From NCBI GenBank assembly GCA_963749605.1, contig CAVVNN010000003.1, positions 62,001 through 126,000 of the forward strand: DNA of 64,000 nt. Direction: 5' to 3'. This stretch comes from CAVVNN01 sp963749605. Lineage in GTDB: Bacteria; Actinomycetota; Thermoleophilia; Solirubrobacterales; 70-9. How positions within the stretch are numbered: position 1 is the stretch's first letter; every line of letters starts with the position of its first letter. Positions 17,521 through 30,682 of the stretch are shown piece by piece. Below the pieces are notes generated by a model. That model did no database searches, had not been told where the DNA came from, and saw only the letters and a program-made list of their open reading frames with translations. Both the position numbers and the translations under genes were made by a program.

Positions 17521-19161
17521 TCAGACGCCGAGCGCCTGCAGCAGCGAGAGCATCTCGAGGCCGGACGCGGTGACCTTGCCCTCGAAGTATTCGGCGTGGC
17601 TGATCGGCACGCCGGCGGCGTCGGCGAACCCGATCTCAATCGAGCCGCCGGGCCTGAAGATCGCGACCTGCTGCCCCGCCCGCACCGTCTGCCCCGCCTG
17701 AACGGTGGCGTCGACCCCCTCGTAGACGAAGACCACCTGTCCCTTCAGCGGCCCGTCGAGGAGCTGGTAGAGGACGCCGCCTTCTTCAGGCCAACCGGGG
17801 GCGCCGGTCTGCAGCACCTTCGCGTCGCCGATCGCGACGATCGCCCCCGCACCGGTGAAGTCGACGCCCTGGTCGATGCGCCCGGTGACCAGTTCGGTGC
17901 TCAGCGCGAACGGGTTGACGTAACTGCCCGCGGCCGCCGGCAGCGCGATCCTCCAGTCGACGTAGTGGATGCGGCACCGTCCCGCCATCCGGGAGGCTTC
18001 GCCGAGCACCTCCTGCACGTACCACTCGGCCTGGTTGTGGGCGAAGACGCCCGCGCGGAGGCTGCCGCGCGACCAGATCAGCCGCGCCAGGGTGGCGGCG
18101 GAGTCGGCGGGGTCGGAATGGCGAATGCGCCCGTCGCCGTTTCCGTCGACCGCGTACCGTCGCCACTCGCTCGGTTCGAGGCCGAGCGGCCCGGCCCGGC
18201 GCAGTTCGCGCTTGTCCATCCCGCGGCCGAAGTTGGACTCGAGCCGCGCCACCGCGGCCAGCGCCCAGACGCCGCGGCGCCCCAGGCCGTAGCGGGCGGA
18301 GGCGTCCTCGAAGGCGCTGAGGTATTCGCCCGAGAGTGCGCTGCGCCAGGCCGGGGCGGCCTTGCAGCTCAGCACCTGCATCTGCGGCGGCATCGCCATC
18401 TCGACGCCGGCCGCGCCGACGGCCGGCGCGTAGCACTCGGCGTTGGCGAGGACCTCGGCGACGTACCAGTCGGCGTGGTTGTAGGCGAGGATCGCGCCGT
18501 AGGTGTCAGCCGGCATCCCGGCCGCGCTGAGGTAGCGGGCGGCGGCGAAGATCGCGTCTTCCGGGTTGTAGGGGTCGGCGATCCCGTCCCCGTTGGCATC
18601 GACTCCGTAGCTTTCCCAGGTCGAGGGCATGAACTGCATCCAGCCGACCGCGCCGGCGGAGGAGACGTTGAGGTTGGTCCCGAACGCGGTCTCGACCTCA
18701 TTGATCCCGGCGAGCACCGCGGCGCCCTGCGGGCCGAGGGCGTAGGCGGCAGCGGCCCGCTGGTAGATCGGTACGAGGACGGGCGGCACTCCCGCTGCGG
18801 CGCAGGTCGAGGAGGGGATCGCGAAGGTCGAGGGCGGTAGCGAGAAGGAGGGAGCCGCGATGGCTCCCGGAGCCGGTTGGGAGGTGGAGGCGGGGGAGGA
18901 GGGCTTCGGTGCTCCTCCCTTCTTGCCGCCGGCCGGGGTGCCGCCGTTGACGTGCTTGGGCGGCTTCGCGGCGACCGGCGGCGCTGCCAGCGTGCTGCCC
19001 TGCTCGATCGGCGCCGGGGTCGTCGTCGTGCTCGCCGGCTGCGGCTGGGTTTCGGCCGACGGCGTTGGGAGGGACGGCGGCGCTTCGGCGGCCGCGGCGG
19101 CGGGCGCCGCCAGGGCCACGCCGGCGGCGGCGGTCGCGAGGATGTTGCGGAGCCAGTCCAT
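17521..19161 (-). CDS. Exported peptidoglycan hydrolase: lytic transglycosylase plus M23-like C-domain
   Basis: 546 aa from ATG 19161. Residues 1-25 form an Ala-rich signal peptide (MDWLRNILATAAAGVALAAPA). Then comes a Pro/Thr/Ser linker to about residue 115, and a transglycosylase domain (INEVETAFGTNLNVSSAG, where the Glu is the catalytic candidate, then GWMQFMPSTWESYG and DPYNPEDAIFAAARYL). A second, degenerate transglycosylase-like unit follows (VARLESNFGRG, GPLGLEPSEWRRYAVDGNGDG). The C-terminal domain resembles a degenerate LytM/M23 barrel (GVDFTGAGAIVAIG, VQAGQTVRAGQQVA) but lacks the HxH zinc motif, so it is probably a binding domain. It is 2 bp downstream of a membrane protein gene and likely works with it at the cell wall. 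Confidence 0.85.
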   Translation of the reverse strand: MDWLRNILATAAAGVALAAPAAAAAEAPPSLPTPSAETQPQPASTTTTPAPIEQGSTLAAPPVAAKPPKHVNGGTPAGGKKGGAPKPSSPASTSQPAPGAIAAPSFSLPPSTFAIPSSTCAAAGVPPVLVPIYQRAAAAYALGPQGAAVLAGINEVETAFGTNLNVSSAGAVGWMQFMPSTWESYGVDANGDGIADPYNPEDAIFAAARYLSAAGMPADTYGAILAYNHADWYVAEVLANAECYAPAVGAAGVEMAMPPQMQVLSCKAAPAWRSALSGEYLSAFEDASARYGLGRRGVWALAAVARLESNFGRGMDKRELRRAGPLGLEPSEWRRYAVDGNGDGRIRHSDPADSAATLARLIWSRGSLRAGVFAHNQAEWYVQEVLGEASRMAGRCRIHYVDWRIALPAAAGSYVNPFALSTELVTGRIDQGVDFTGAGAIVAIGDAKVLQTGAPGWPEEGGVLYQLLDGPLKGQVVFVYEGVDATVQAGQTVRAGQQVAIFRPGGSIEIGFADAAGVPISHAEYFEGKVTASGLEMLSLLQALGV

Positions 19162-19163
19162 TC

Positions 19164-20033
19164 TCAGCCCAAGATGTGCGCGATTTGCCATTTGCCGCCC
19201 CGCTTGTCCCGTTCCATGTCGAGGAGCAGCTCGCTGGTCACGCCCAGCCGCAGCAGCGAGACGCTGACCGGATAGACGCCTTCGCGCGAGGGCCCGGCGA
19301 CGACGTTCAGCACCTTCGCCTGCGGGACATTGACGTTGGCCGGCAGCCGGGGCGGGCGTTTGAGCAACGAGCGGGCGAGCTGCGAGGTCGCCGTCTCGCC
19401 GAAGGCGGCGCGGACCGCGGCGCTCGACTGGCCGGTCTCGTAGAGGACGAAGGCGTCGGAGAACTGCCGCGCGACCTTCAGTGCGGCCGGGCCGGCGGGC
19501 TTGCCGGTGGCGCCCACGGTCGACGAGGTCGAGGGGGAGCCCGTCTTCGCTGCGCCGGCCTCGGGCTGCGCGGTCACGGCCTCTCCCTTCGCAACTTTTG
19601 CTGCAGCTGCGGCCGCCGGCGGCGCGAAGACTGGCGCTGTGCCCTGGAGGATGTGCGCGTCGGGCGCAGTTTCCTGCGAAGCCTTCGCAGCGATCGTGGG
19701 CGCGAGTGGCGCGCTGGCCCGCACGGCCACCGTGTTGCCGCCGTCGTTCGGCGCCGCCCACAGCAGGCCCGCCACCCCGGCGACGGCGGCGGCGAGAACC
19801 AGCCCCACGGCTGCGACCATCCGCACCCGCCCATCCCAGTCGAACCGCTCCTGGAGCGGCCAGACCAGCTTTCGCTCGACCGGCCAGGCGGCTTGTTCAG
19901 CCGCCCACTTGACGGCATCGGCGGCGTTCCTGAGCGCGTCGCCCGCGCTCCAGACAACGCGCTCCTCGACCGCCCACGCCGCGTTGGCGAGGGAGGAGCG
20001 CAGCCGCGCTGGCGGGTGGGTGTGGGTCGTCAT
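19164..20033 (-). CDS. Membrane-anchored hypothetical protein, partner of the transglycosylase
   Basis: 289 aa. The cytoplasmic N-terminus (about 70 residues, Trp- and Arg-rich) is followed by one transmembrane helix (MVAAVGLVLAAAVAGVAGLLW, near residues 72-92), a long Ala/Pro/Ser-rich extracellular linker to about residue 180, and a C-terminal folded domain (ALKVARQFSDAFVLYETG ... VYPVSVSLLRLGVTSELLLDMERD ... WQIAHILG) with the look of an NTF2-like/Mce-associated domain. No enzymatic motif is visible. The gene is translationally close to the downstream lytic transglycosylase (2-bp gap), which suggests an envelope role. Confidence 0.7.
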   Translation of the reverse strand: MTTHTHPPARLRSSLANAAWAVEERVVWSAGDALRNAADAVKWAAEQAAWPVERKLVWPLQERFDWDGRVRMVAAVGLVLAAAVAGVAGLLWAAPNDGGNTVAVRASAPLAPTIAAKASQETAPDAHILQGTAPVFAPPAAAAAAKVAKGEAVTAQPEAGAAKTGSPSTSSTVGATGKPAGPAALKVARQFSDAFVLYETGQSSAAVRAAFGETATSQLARSLLKRPPRLPANVNVPQAKVLNVVAGPSREGVYPVSVSLLRLGVTSELLLDMERDKRGGKWQIAHILG

Positions 20034-20081
20034 CGTCGAGTTCGGGCTATTCGGCTCGTGGGCTATACGTCGGAGTGTGCC

Positions 20082-22663
<2,582 letters not shown>

Positions 22664-22664
<1 letters not shown>

Positions 22665-23023
22665 CAGGCTCCACTCTCCTTCGACGTTCGCCCTTCGAGC
22701 TCTTCCGCCCGCCGCCGCACTCGCTCCAGTTCGGCCTTCACCCTCTCCACCAGCTTTTCCATCTCGAGCACCATCTCGACCCCGGCCAGGTTGAGGCCCT
22801 GTTCCGAGGTCATCCGCTGGATGCGGCGCAGCCGCTCGACGTCGCGCTGCGAGTAGAGCCGCGTGTTCTTCGGCGAGCGCTGCGGCCGGATCAGCCCCCG
22901 CGCCTCGTAGATCCGCAGGGTCTGGGGGTGCATGTGGGCGAGCTCGGCGGCGACCGAGATCATGAAGACGCCCCGTTCCGCGTCGATGGCGGCTTCCACC
23001 CTGCGGCGGCCATTGGCGGCCAT
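22664..23023 (-). CDS. hspR: HspR: MerR-family heat-shock repressor
   Basis: 119 aa from ATG 23023. The MerR helix-turn-helix is seen as VFMISVAAELAHMHPQTLRIYEARGLIRPQRS, followed by NTRLYSQRDVERLRRI and a coiled-coil C-terminus (VEMVLEMEKLVERVKAELERVRR). In actinobacteria HspR represses the dnaK operon from HAIR inverted repeats with DnaK as co-repressor. I could not find a convincing HAIR site upstream of dnaK here. The gene overlaps dnaJ and clpB by one base each (TGATG), so it is part of the same coupled operon. Confidence 0.94.
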
Positions 23024-24132
23024 CAGCGCGCCGCCTCCCGCATCAGCTCGGCGCGCGGGTCGGCGCCGTTGAAGGCCTCGGCCAGCTTCTCGGCCGCCTC
23101 CCGCTGCTCCTCGGTCAGCTCGCCGGGCACCTCGATCTCCAGGCGGTAGCGGATGTCGCCCCTTCCCCTGCCCTTCGGCTTCGGCGGCCCCTCGCCGCGC
23201 AGCCGCTGGATCGTCCCGTGCCTGGTCCCGGCCGGCACCTTGATCTTCTTCGTTCCGTCGAGGGTGGGCACCTCGATCGTGCCGCCCCGCAGCGCCTCGG
23301 CGATCGTGATCGGCACCGTCACCTCGAGGTTGCCGTCGTCGAGGCGCTTGAAGACCGGGGAGGAGGCGACCCGGGTGGTCACGTAGAGGTCGCCCGGCGG
23401 CCCCCCGCGCGGCCCGGCCTCGCCCTTGCCGGCGAGCCTGATTCGCGTTCCGTCCCTGACCCCGGCGGGAATGTTCACCTTGTAGCGCTTGGTCTGTTGG
23501 GTCAGGCCGGAGCCACCGCAGGTGGGGCAGGGGTCTTCGATGATCTGACCGGCGCCGCCGCACTGCGGGCAGGGTTGGCTGATCGAGAAGAAGCCCTGGC
23601 TCTGGGCGTCGATGCCGCGCCCTTCGCAGCGCGGGCAGGTGACCGGGCCGGTGCCGGGCTTGGCGCCGCTGCCGTGGCAGGTGGGGCAGCGCTCGGCCTT
23701 TGGCACGGTCACGCTCAGCTGGGTGCCGTTGACCGCCTGGTCGAAGCTCAGCCGCACCTCCGTCTCGAGGTCGCGCCCCCGCACCTGCTGCGGCTGCGCC
23801 CGCCCGCCCCCACGGCTGAAGATCGAGGAGAAGATGTCACCGAGGTCGCCGCCGCCAAACGGGCCGGCCTGCCCTGCTCTGGGGCCAAACGGGCCGGCCC
23901 CGCCGCCGCCGAACCCCGCGAACGCCCCGCCCGAGTCGTACTCCTTGCGCTTCTCGGGATCGGAGAGCGTGTCGTAGGCCCCCTGCACCTCCTTGAACTT
24001 CTCCTCGGCCTGCGGGTCGTCGGGGTTGCGGTCCGGGTGGTACCTGCGAGCCAGCTTCCGGTACGCCTTTTTGAGCTCGTCGTCGCTGGCCTTCTTCGAG
24101 ACTCCGAGGGTCTTGTAGAGATCGTCCGCCAA
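23023..24132 (-). CDS. dnaJ: DnaJ co-chaperone
   Basis: 369 aa, type I DnaJ. The J domain (residues 1-70) has the HPD motif in ARRYHPDRNPDD. A Gly/Phe-rich region with GGGAGPFGPRAGQ follows, then four zinc-binding repeats: CPTCHGSG, CPRCEGRG, CPQCGGAG and CPTCGGSG. The C-terminal client-binding domains follow with VPAGTRHGTIQRLRGEG. It stimulates DnaK ATPase. It is 8 bp downstream of grpE. Confidence 0.97.
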   Translation of the reverse strand: MADDLYKTLGVSKKASDDELKKAYRKLARRYHPDRNPDDPQAEEKFKEVQGAYDTLSDPEKRKEYDSGGAFAGFGGGGAGPFGPRAGQAGPFGGGDLGDIFSSIFSRGGGRAQPQQVRGRDLETEVRLSFDQAVNGTQLSVTVPKAERCPTCHGSGAKPGTGPVTCPRCEGRGIDAQSQGFFSISQPCPQCGGAGQIIEDPCPTCGGSGLTQQTKRYKVNIPAGVRDGTRIRLAGKGEAGPRGGPPGDLYVTTRVASSPVFKRLDDGNLEVTVPITIAEALRGGTIEVPTLDGTKKIKVPAGTRHGTIQRLRGEGPPKPKGRGRGDIRYRLEIEVPGELTEEQREAAEKLAEAFNGADPRAELMREAAR

Positions 24133-24140
24133 GAGGCCTC

Positions 24141-24745
24141 CTACTCCGCCACCACCACGCGAGCAGGCCGGATCAACTGCTCGCCCAGCTTGTAGCCCTT
24201 CTGCATCGTCTCGATGACGACGCCGCTCTCTACGCCATCCGCCGGCTGAGTCGAAAGCGCCTCATGCAGGTTCGGATCGAACTTCTCTCCGGTCGGATCT
24301 TCCGCCTCGATCCCGTTGCGAGTGAGCGTCTCACGCAGGCTTCGGAACACCAGAAGCACCCCATGCGCGAGCCCGTCGGGCGAGTCGCCCTCGGGATCGA
24401 GCCCAGCTGCCTGCAGCGCCCGCTCCAAGTCATCGAGCACCGGCACGACCTCCCGAATCAGCTCCCCCTTCCCACGCGCGGTGGCCGCCTGAACCTCGCT
24501 GGCCATCCGCTTGCGAAAGTTCTCGAAATCCGCCTTAGTTCGCTTAGCGAGTTCGAGGAACTCATCTCTCTCGCGCTGGGTATCGGCTAGGAGCGCATCG
24601 AGGTCGCTGTCAACCTGGTCCGCCCCTTCCGCGGGTGGCGCAGGTGATGGGGGGGTCGAGGACGCCCCCGCCCGCAGCGCCCCCCCATCACCTGGGTCAG
24701 GACCCGCGGGCGGGCGCTCCCGGATTTCGTCGTCCTGGGAAAACG

Positions 24746-24749
<4 letters not shown>
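24141..24749 (-). CDS. grpE: GrpE nucleotide-exchange factor
   Basis: 202 aa. The first 45 residues are a disordered Pro/Gly/Ala tail whose DNA is a large palindrome (repeat copy 2). A long coiled coil follows (LADTQRERDEFLELAKRTKADFENFRKRM, residues about 52-80), then VVPVLDDLERAL and the C-terminal beta domain ending GYKLGEQLIRPARVVV, the family signature. It releases ADP from DnaK. It overlaps dnaK by 4 bp. Confidence 0.96.
24629..24709. repeat. Palindromic repeat element, copy 2, inside grpE
   Basis: Outer arms CCGCGGGT (24629-24636) and ACCCGCGG (24702-24709), with inner arms CAGGTGATGGGGGGG (24641-24655) and its exact complement (24680-24694). The internal loop is asymmetric (GGCG on the left, GGTCAGG on the right) and the terminal loop contains CCGCCCGCAG. 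The same two-block plan, junction GGGT/ACCC and loop sequence occur in the purE-purB element. Here it is 81 bp, kept in frame, and encodes about residues 14-40 of GrpE. Confidence 0.7.
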
Positions 24750-26644
<1,895 letters not shown>

Positions 26645-26698
26645 TTTGTCGCGTACCTCCAGGGGTTTCGTTAACCAAGCCTATGAAATCTAAGTGCC

Positions 26699-26726
26699 AG
26701 TATGGCAGATCGCTCATGCATTGCAA
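26699..26726 (-). promoter_or_regulatory. Candidate dnaK operon promoter
   Basis: On the minus strand TTGCAA (26721-26726) and CATACT (26699-26704) are separated by 16 bases and lie about 55-82 bases upstream of the dnaK ATG. They resemble a housekeeping sigma -35/-10 pair. No clear HAIR operator was seen beside it. Confidence 0.4.
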
Positions 26727-26783
26727 ACAGGGGTGAACGTCCCGCAGCGGCTACGCGGGCAGGCCGAGCGGCTGGGACGGTCT

Positions 26784-27200
26784 CTAGCCCTCGCCGGCGG
26801 TGCGGGCGACGAATTCGGCGACTTCCTTGGACTGCGCCTCGTTCAGGATGCCCCCGGGCATGCGGCCTGGCGTGGAGCTGTCGACCCCGTTTTCGACCGC
26901 GTTGAGGACGCGCCCTTCGGTCGACGCGATGGTGGAGGCGGCGGTGGGTCCGCTTGGCGGGCCGGACGGCGCCAGCAGTTCGTCGAGGTCGGGGGCGTAG
27001 TTGCCGTTGGTGCCCGCCGCGTAGAGCGTGTGGCAGGCGCCGCAGTTGGTCTGGAAGAGGGTCTGACCGGACTTCAGGTCTGCCGGCACCTTCTGCGCGC
27101 CCATCGCCGCGTCGCCCCGCGAGCGGAAGGCGAGCCATGGGATCAGGACCGCGAGGACGAGAACCAGCAGCCCGAAGACGATGAAGGTGCGTCGGCTCAT
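26784..27200 (-). CDS. Membrane-anchored monohaem cytochrome c
   Basis: 138 aa. The N-terminal anchor is residues 3-24 (RRTFIVFGLLVLVLAVLIPWLAF). The haem motif is CGACH at residues 53-57 (TLFQTNCGACHTLY), and the axial Met is likely in GRMPGGIL near residue 113. The C-terminal helix SKEVAEFVARTAGEG closes the fold. An electron carrier on the outer face of the membrane is expected, partner unknown. Its ATG overlaps the stop of the endonuclease III gene (ATGA). Confidence 0.9.
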   Translation of the reverse strand: MSRRTFIVFGLLVLVLAVLIPWLAFRSRGDAAMGAQKVPADLKSGQTLFQTNCGACHTLYAAGTNGNYAPDLDELLAPSGPPSGPTAASTIASTEGRVLNAVENGVDSSTPGRMPGGILNEAQSKEVAEFVARTAGEG

Positions 27201-27862
27201 TTGCGCCCGGCACGGTACCAAGGACACATCCGGCGCAGGTCGCACTCGCCGCAGCGCGGCTGCGGGCGGCAGACCTCGCGCCCGTGTCGGATCAGGTTCG
27301 TGTGCAGCTCGTAGGCGTCCTCGGGGTCGACGATCGCCAGCATCTCGTCGTGGGCGCGCTCGAAAGAGGCCTTCGGCGGGAAGAGGCCGAGCCGGCCGCC
27401 GACCCGGTGGATGTGGACGTCGACCGGGATCTCGGGAATCCCCCAGGTGAAGATCAAGACGCAGGCCGCGGTTTTCCGCCCGACTCCCGGCAGCGAGAGG
27501 AGGAACTCCAGCGACTCCTCGCGCGGTGCCGTCTCGGTCCAGTCGAGGTCGAGCCGCTCGCCGAGCCGCTCGAGGATCGCCTGGATGCGCGGCGCCTTCT
27601 GCTTGCCGAGCCCGCCGGGCCGGATCGCCTCCTCCACCTCGCTCACCGGCGCGTCCCGAACCTCCTCCCAGGTGGGGAGCCGATCCCGCAGCGCCGTGAA
27701 CGCCCGGTCCCGGTTGCGATCGTTCGTGTGCTGCGACAGCACCGTCTTGACCAGCTCGGCGATCGGCTGCCCGTGCGGCTCGCACACCGGCTGCCCGTAC
27801 AGCTCCCGCAACCGGTCCCGAATCGCTCTCACCCGCCGTTTTTCCGGTCGTTTCCATGCCAT
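27197..27862 (-). CDS. nth: Endonuclease III-type DNA glycosylase/AP lyase
   Basis: 221 aa from ATG 27862. The helix-hairpin-helix motif LPGVGRKTAACVL carries the catalytic Lys, and the catalytic Asp lies in PVDVHIHRVGGRLG. The iron-sulfur loop at the C-terminus is C-x5-C-x2-C-x5-C (CRPQPRCGECDLRRMC), one residue shorter than the usual first spacing. It removes oxidised pyrimidines. The N-terminus ELVKTVLSQHTNDRN matches the family's TILSxQTTD segment, with His in place of Gln-Thr features, so it belongs to a divergent branch. It is divergent to the PAP2 gene. Confidence 0.92.
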   Translation of the reverse strand: MAWKRPEKRRVRAIRDRLRELYGQPVCEPHGQPIAELVKTVLSQHTNDRNRDRAFTALRDRLPTWEEVRDAPVSEVEEAIRPGGLGKQKAPRIQAILERLGERLDLDWTETAPREESLEFLLSLPGVGRKTAACVLIFTWGIPEIPVDVHIHRVGGRLGLFPPKASFERAHDEMLAIVDPEDAYELHTNLIRHGREVCRPQPRCGECDLRRMCPWYRAGRK

Positions 27863-27913
27863 GCGCGCGCCGCACACTAGCCACCCGTTAACGGGCGGAT
27901 TACAATCGGCCGG

Positions 27914-28693
27914 GTGTCTCGGGCCCTTGCGCACATAACCGGCAAGCTTCCCCAGGGATGGGGCGACGCGGGGCGCCAGCTCGGCATTCTCGCCCTGGTC
28001 GATGCCGCCTACGAGCTGGTGCGCGGCGTCGCCGACGGCCAGCGAGCCGACGCGATCGCGCACGGGCAGCAGGTGATCGCATTCGAGCGCTCGACCCACA
28101 CCTTCTTCGAGTCCGGCCTGCAGACCTTCTTCCTTCCCGCCCACTGGCTGATCGACTTCGCCAACCAGGTCTACCTCAACGCCCAGTTCTCGATTGCACT
28201 CGGCTTCCTGGTCTGGTTGTACCTCCGCCGCAACGAGTCCTATTACTTCGTGCGCAACATGTTCGTTGTCTCGATGGGCATCGCCCTGATCGGCTACACG
28301 CTGTTCCCGACGGCGCCGCCGCGGATGTTCCCCGAACACGGATTCATCGACACGATCGTCGAATTCTCCAATGTCAACCACGACTCGTCGGTGGCGAAAA
28401 TCTTCATCAACCCCTACGCGGCGGTGCCGAGCATGCACTGCGCCTTCGCGCTGATGATCGGCAGCACCGGCGTGATGGTCTGCCGCAGCCGGTTCGTAAG
28501 GGCTTTCTGGGCCGGCTGGCCGCTGCTCGTCACCTGGGTCGTGATCGTCACCGCCAACCACTACTGGGTCGACGCGGTCCTCGGCTGGACCGTCGCCGCC
28601 ACCGCGGCCCTCCTCGCCCACCGGCTGCTCGCTCGTGCCCGCCCGGAGGCCTGGGCCTGGCGGTCAAGCTCGCCCCAGGAGGCGGAGGCGTAG
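27914..28693 (+). CDS. PAP2-superfamily membrane phosphatase or inositolphosphotransferase-like protein
   Basis: 259 aa from GTG 27914, with about six membrane helices. The phosphatase core is visible as FPTAPPRM (motif 1 region), PSMHCAFAL (motif 2, catalytic His) and NHYWVDAVLGW (motif 3). The FxTAPPR...PSMH arrangement is that of the Aur1/Ipt1-like branch in actinobacteria. Next to a CDP-alcohol phosphotransferase and inositol-phosphate synthase, a role in inositol-lipid metabolism is plausible but inferred. Confidence 0.85.
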   Translation: MSRALAHITGKLPQGWGDAGRQLGILALVDAAYELVRGVADGQRADAIAHGQQVIAFERSTHTFFESGLQTFFLPAHWLIDFANQVYLNAQFSIALGFLVWLYLRRNESYYFVRNMFVVSMGIALIGYTLFPTAPPRMFPEHGFIDTIVEFSNVNHDSSVAKIFINPYAAVPSMHCAFALMIGSTGVMVCRSRFVRAFWAGWPLLVTWVVIVTANHYWVDAVLGWTVAATAALLAHRLLARARPEAWAWRSSSPQEAEA

Positions 28694-28738
28694 GGCGCCC
28701 CCGCCCCGCGCTTCCCCTGGATGATCTAGCCTCACATC

Positions 28739-29404
28739 ATGGAGTCTTCGGCGCCCTCGAGGGTCCCTGGCCCTCGCCGCAACGGCCGGCAGTCGCGCAA
28801 CGGCCAGGAGCTTCGCGCTTATGCTCGCGACCGGCTGATCGAGTCGCGGCTGACGCCGAACGCGATCTCGACGGTGGGCCTGGTGCTCAACCTGGTCGCG
28901 GCGGGGCTCGTAACCCAGCGCCTCTTCTTCCTCGCCGGCGTCGCCTTCATAGTCGGTTCGACGATGGACACTCTCGACGGGCGCTACTCGCGGATGTCGG
29001 GCAAGGGCACCCTGTTCGGGGCCTTCCTCGACTCGACCCTGGACCGGATCGAGGAGGGGATAGTGCTGGCGGCGGTGGCCGGATACTTCGCCGCCAACGG
29101 CCAGGATTTCGCTGCGGCGATGTGCGTGGTCGCGGTGCTCGGCTCGCTGATGGTCTCCTATACGCGGGCTCGCGCCGAGGCGCTCGGGGTCGAGTGCAAG
29201 GTCGGTTTGGCGACGCGGCCGGTCAGGGTGGTGCTACTTTCGATTGGCTTGGTCTTCGCCAAGGGCGCCGGGCTCGGTAACTTCGAGCTGCTGGCGCCGT
29301 CGATCTACGTGATCGCGGCGCTGACCATCGTCACCGTGATCCAGCGCGTATGGCACGTCCGAAACGAGCTCTCAAACGAGGCCCCCAGCCCGCCCGGCCT
29401 GTAA
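28739..29404 (+). CDS. CDP-alcohol phosphatidyltransferase, probably phosphatidylinositol-phosphate synthase type
   Basis: 221 aa. The CDP-alcohol signature is at residues about 77-104: D-x2-D-G-x2-S-R-x8-G-x3-D-x3-D (DTLDGRYSR ... GAFLDSTLDR), with Ser where the consensus has Ala. About five or six membrane helices. The next gene makes inositol 3-phosphate, the acceptor used by the actinobacterial enzyme, so PIP synthase is the best guess; PgsA-type phosphatidylglycerophosphate synthase is the alternative. Confidence 0.85.
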   Translation: MESSAPSRVPGPRRNGRQSRNGQELRAYARDRLIESRLTPNAISTVGLVLNLVAAGLVTQRLFFLAGVAFIVGSTMDTLDGRYSRMSGKGTLFGAFLDSTLDRIEEGIVLAAVAGYFAANGQDFAAAMCVVAVLGSLMVSYTRARAEALGVECKVGLATRPVRVVLLSIGLVFAKGAGLGNFELLAPSIYVIAALTIVTVIQRVWHVRNELSNEAPSPPGL

Positions 29405-29465
29405 CCAGTCCGGGCTCTGGGTGTGCATTGCCACCCAGCCCGACCGAGGAAGGACTTCGAATCGC

Positions 29466-30644
29466 ATGAGTGAGACCAACGGAGCAAACGGCAGCAACGG
29501 CGCCGGTCGCGCGGACGACAGGGTCCGCGTCGCGATCGTCGGCGTCGGCAACTGCGCCAACTCCTTCATCCAGGGGGTCCAGTACTACAAGGACGCCGAC
29601 CCCGCCGACGAAGTCCCCGGCCTGATGCACGTCGATCTCGGTGGCTATCACGTCCGCGACATCGAGTTCGTCGCCGCCTTCGACATCGACGCCGAGAAGG
29701 TCGGCAAGGACCTCTCCGAGGCGATCTGGTCAGGCCAGAACAACACGATCAAGTTCGCCGACGTGCCGAACCTCGGGATCAAGGTCGAGCGGGGAATGAC
29801 CCACGACGGCCTCGGCAAGTACCTCAAGCAGAGGATCAAAAAGGCTCCGGGCGAAACCGCCGACATCGTCGGCATCCTCAAGGAGACCAAGGCCGACGTG
29901 CTGGTCTGCTACCTGCCGGTCGGCTCCGAGGACGCGACCAAGTGGTACGTCGAGCAGGCGCTGAAGGCCGGCGTCGGCTTCGTCAACTGCCTTCCCGTCT
30001 TCATCGCCCGCGAGGACTACTGGGACAAGCGCTTCGAGGAAGCCGGCCTGCCGATCGTCGGCGACGACATCAAGTCCCAGGTCGGCGCGACGATCGTCCA
30101 CCGCCAGCTCGCGCGTCTTTTCCACGACCGCGGCGTGCGGATGGAGCGGACCAGCCAGCTCAACGTCGGCGGCAACATGGACTTCTTCAACATGCTCGAG
30201 CGCGAGCGGCTGGACTCGAAGAAGATCTCGAAGACCAACGCGGTCACCTCGATCATGGGCCACGAGCTGCCCGACGAGGACGTCCACGTCGGCCCCTCCG
30301 ACTACGTCGCCTGGCTGACCGACCGCAAGTGGGCCCACATCCGGCTCGAGGGCAAAGCCTTCGGCGACGTGCCGCTCAACGTGGAGTTGAAGCTCGAGGT
30401 CTGGGACTCCCCCAACTCAGCCGGCGTCGTCATCGATGCGGTGAGGATCATCAAGCTGGCGCTCAATAACGGCATTGCCGGCCAGCTCGACGGCCCGTCC
30501 AGCTACCTGATGAAGTCGCCGCACAGCCAGCGCCCCGACGACGAGGCGCGTGAGAAGACCGAGGAGTTCATCGCGGCCTACGCGCGCGGCAAGACGCCGG
30601 TGGCCGGGGCGACGAAGGCGCCGGCGGCAGAGACCAAGGCCTGA
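29466..30644 (+). CDS. ino1: Inositol-3-phosphate synthase
   Basis: NAD-dependent cyclisation of glucose 6-phosphate, the source of inositol for phosphatidylinositol and mycothiol. 392 aa from ATG 29466, preceded by GAGGAAGGA about 11 bases upstream. An upstream in-frame ATG at 29421 lies in non-conserved sequence. Landmarks are VAIVGVGNCANSFIQGV (NAD loop), GDDIKSQVGATIVHR, QLNVGGNMDFFNM and a K-rich catalytic stretch (DSKKISKTNAV), followed by the LEVWDSPNSAG segment. The last 30 residues are Ala/Lys-rich. Confidence 0.95.
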   Translation: MSETNGANGSNGAGRADDRVRVAIVGVGNCANSFIQGVQYYKDADPADEVPGLMHVDLGGYHVRDIEFVAAFDIDAEKVGKDLSEAIWSGQNNTIKFADVPNLGIKVERGMTHDGLGKYLKQRIKKAPGETADIVGILKETKADVLVCYLPVGSEDATKWYVEQALKAGVGFVNCLPVFIAREDYWDKRFEEAGLPIVGDDIKSQVGATIVHRQLARLFHDRGVRMERTSQLNVGGNMDFFNMLERERLDSKKISKTNAVTSIMGHELPDEDVHVGPSDYVAWLTDRKWAHIRLEGKAFGDVPLNVELKLEVWDSPNSAGVVIDAVRIIKLALNNGIAGQLDGPSSYLMKSPHSQRPDDEAREKTEEFIAAYARGKTPVAGATKAPAAETKA

Positions 30645-30682
30645 CCCAGGGCTCGCCGCGCGCGGGCTCTTAGACTGCTTAC

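Noticed and set aside
16072..18840. 922-aa open frame on the plus strand across purD and the transglycosylase gene
   Set aside because: Antisense shadow; crosses gene boundaries of real minus-strand genes and has no domain.
26645..26783. HAIR operator for HspR upstream of dnaK
   Set aside because: No CTTGAGT-N7-ACTCAAG-like inverted repeat could be found; only a promoter-like pair is reported.
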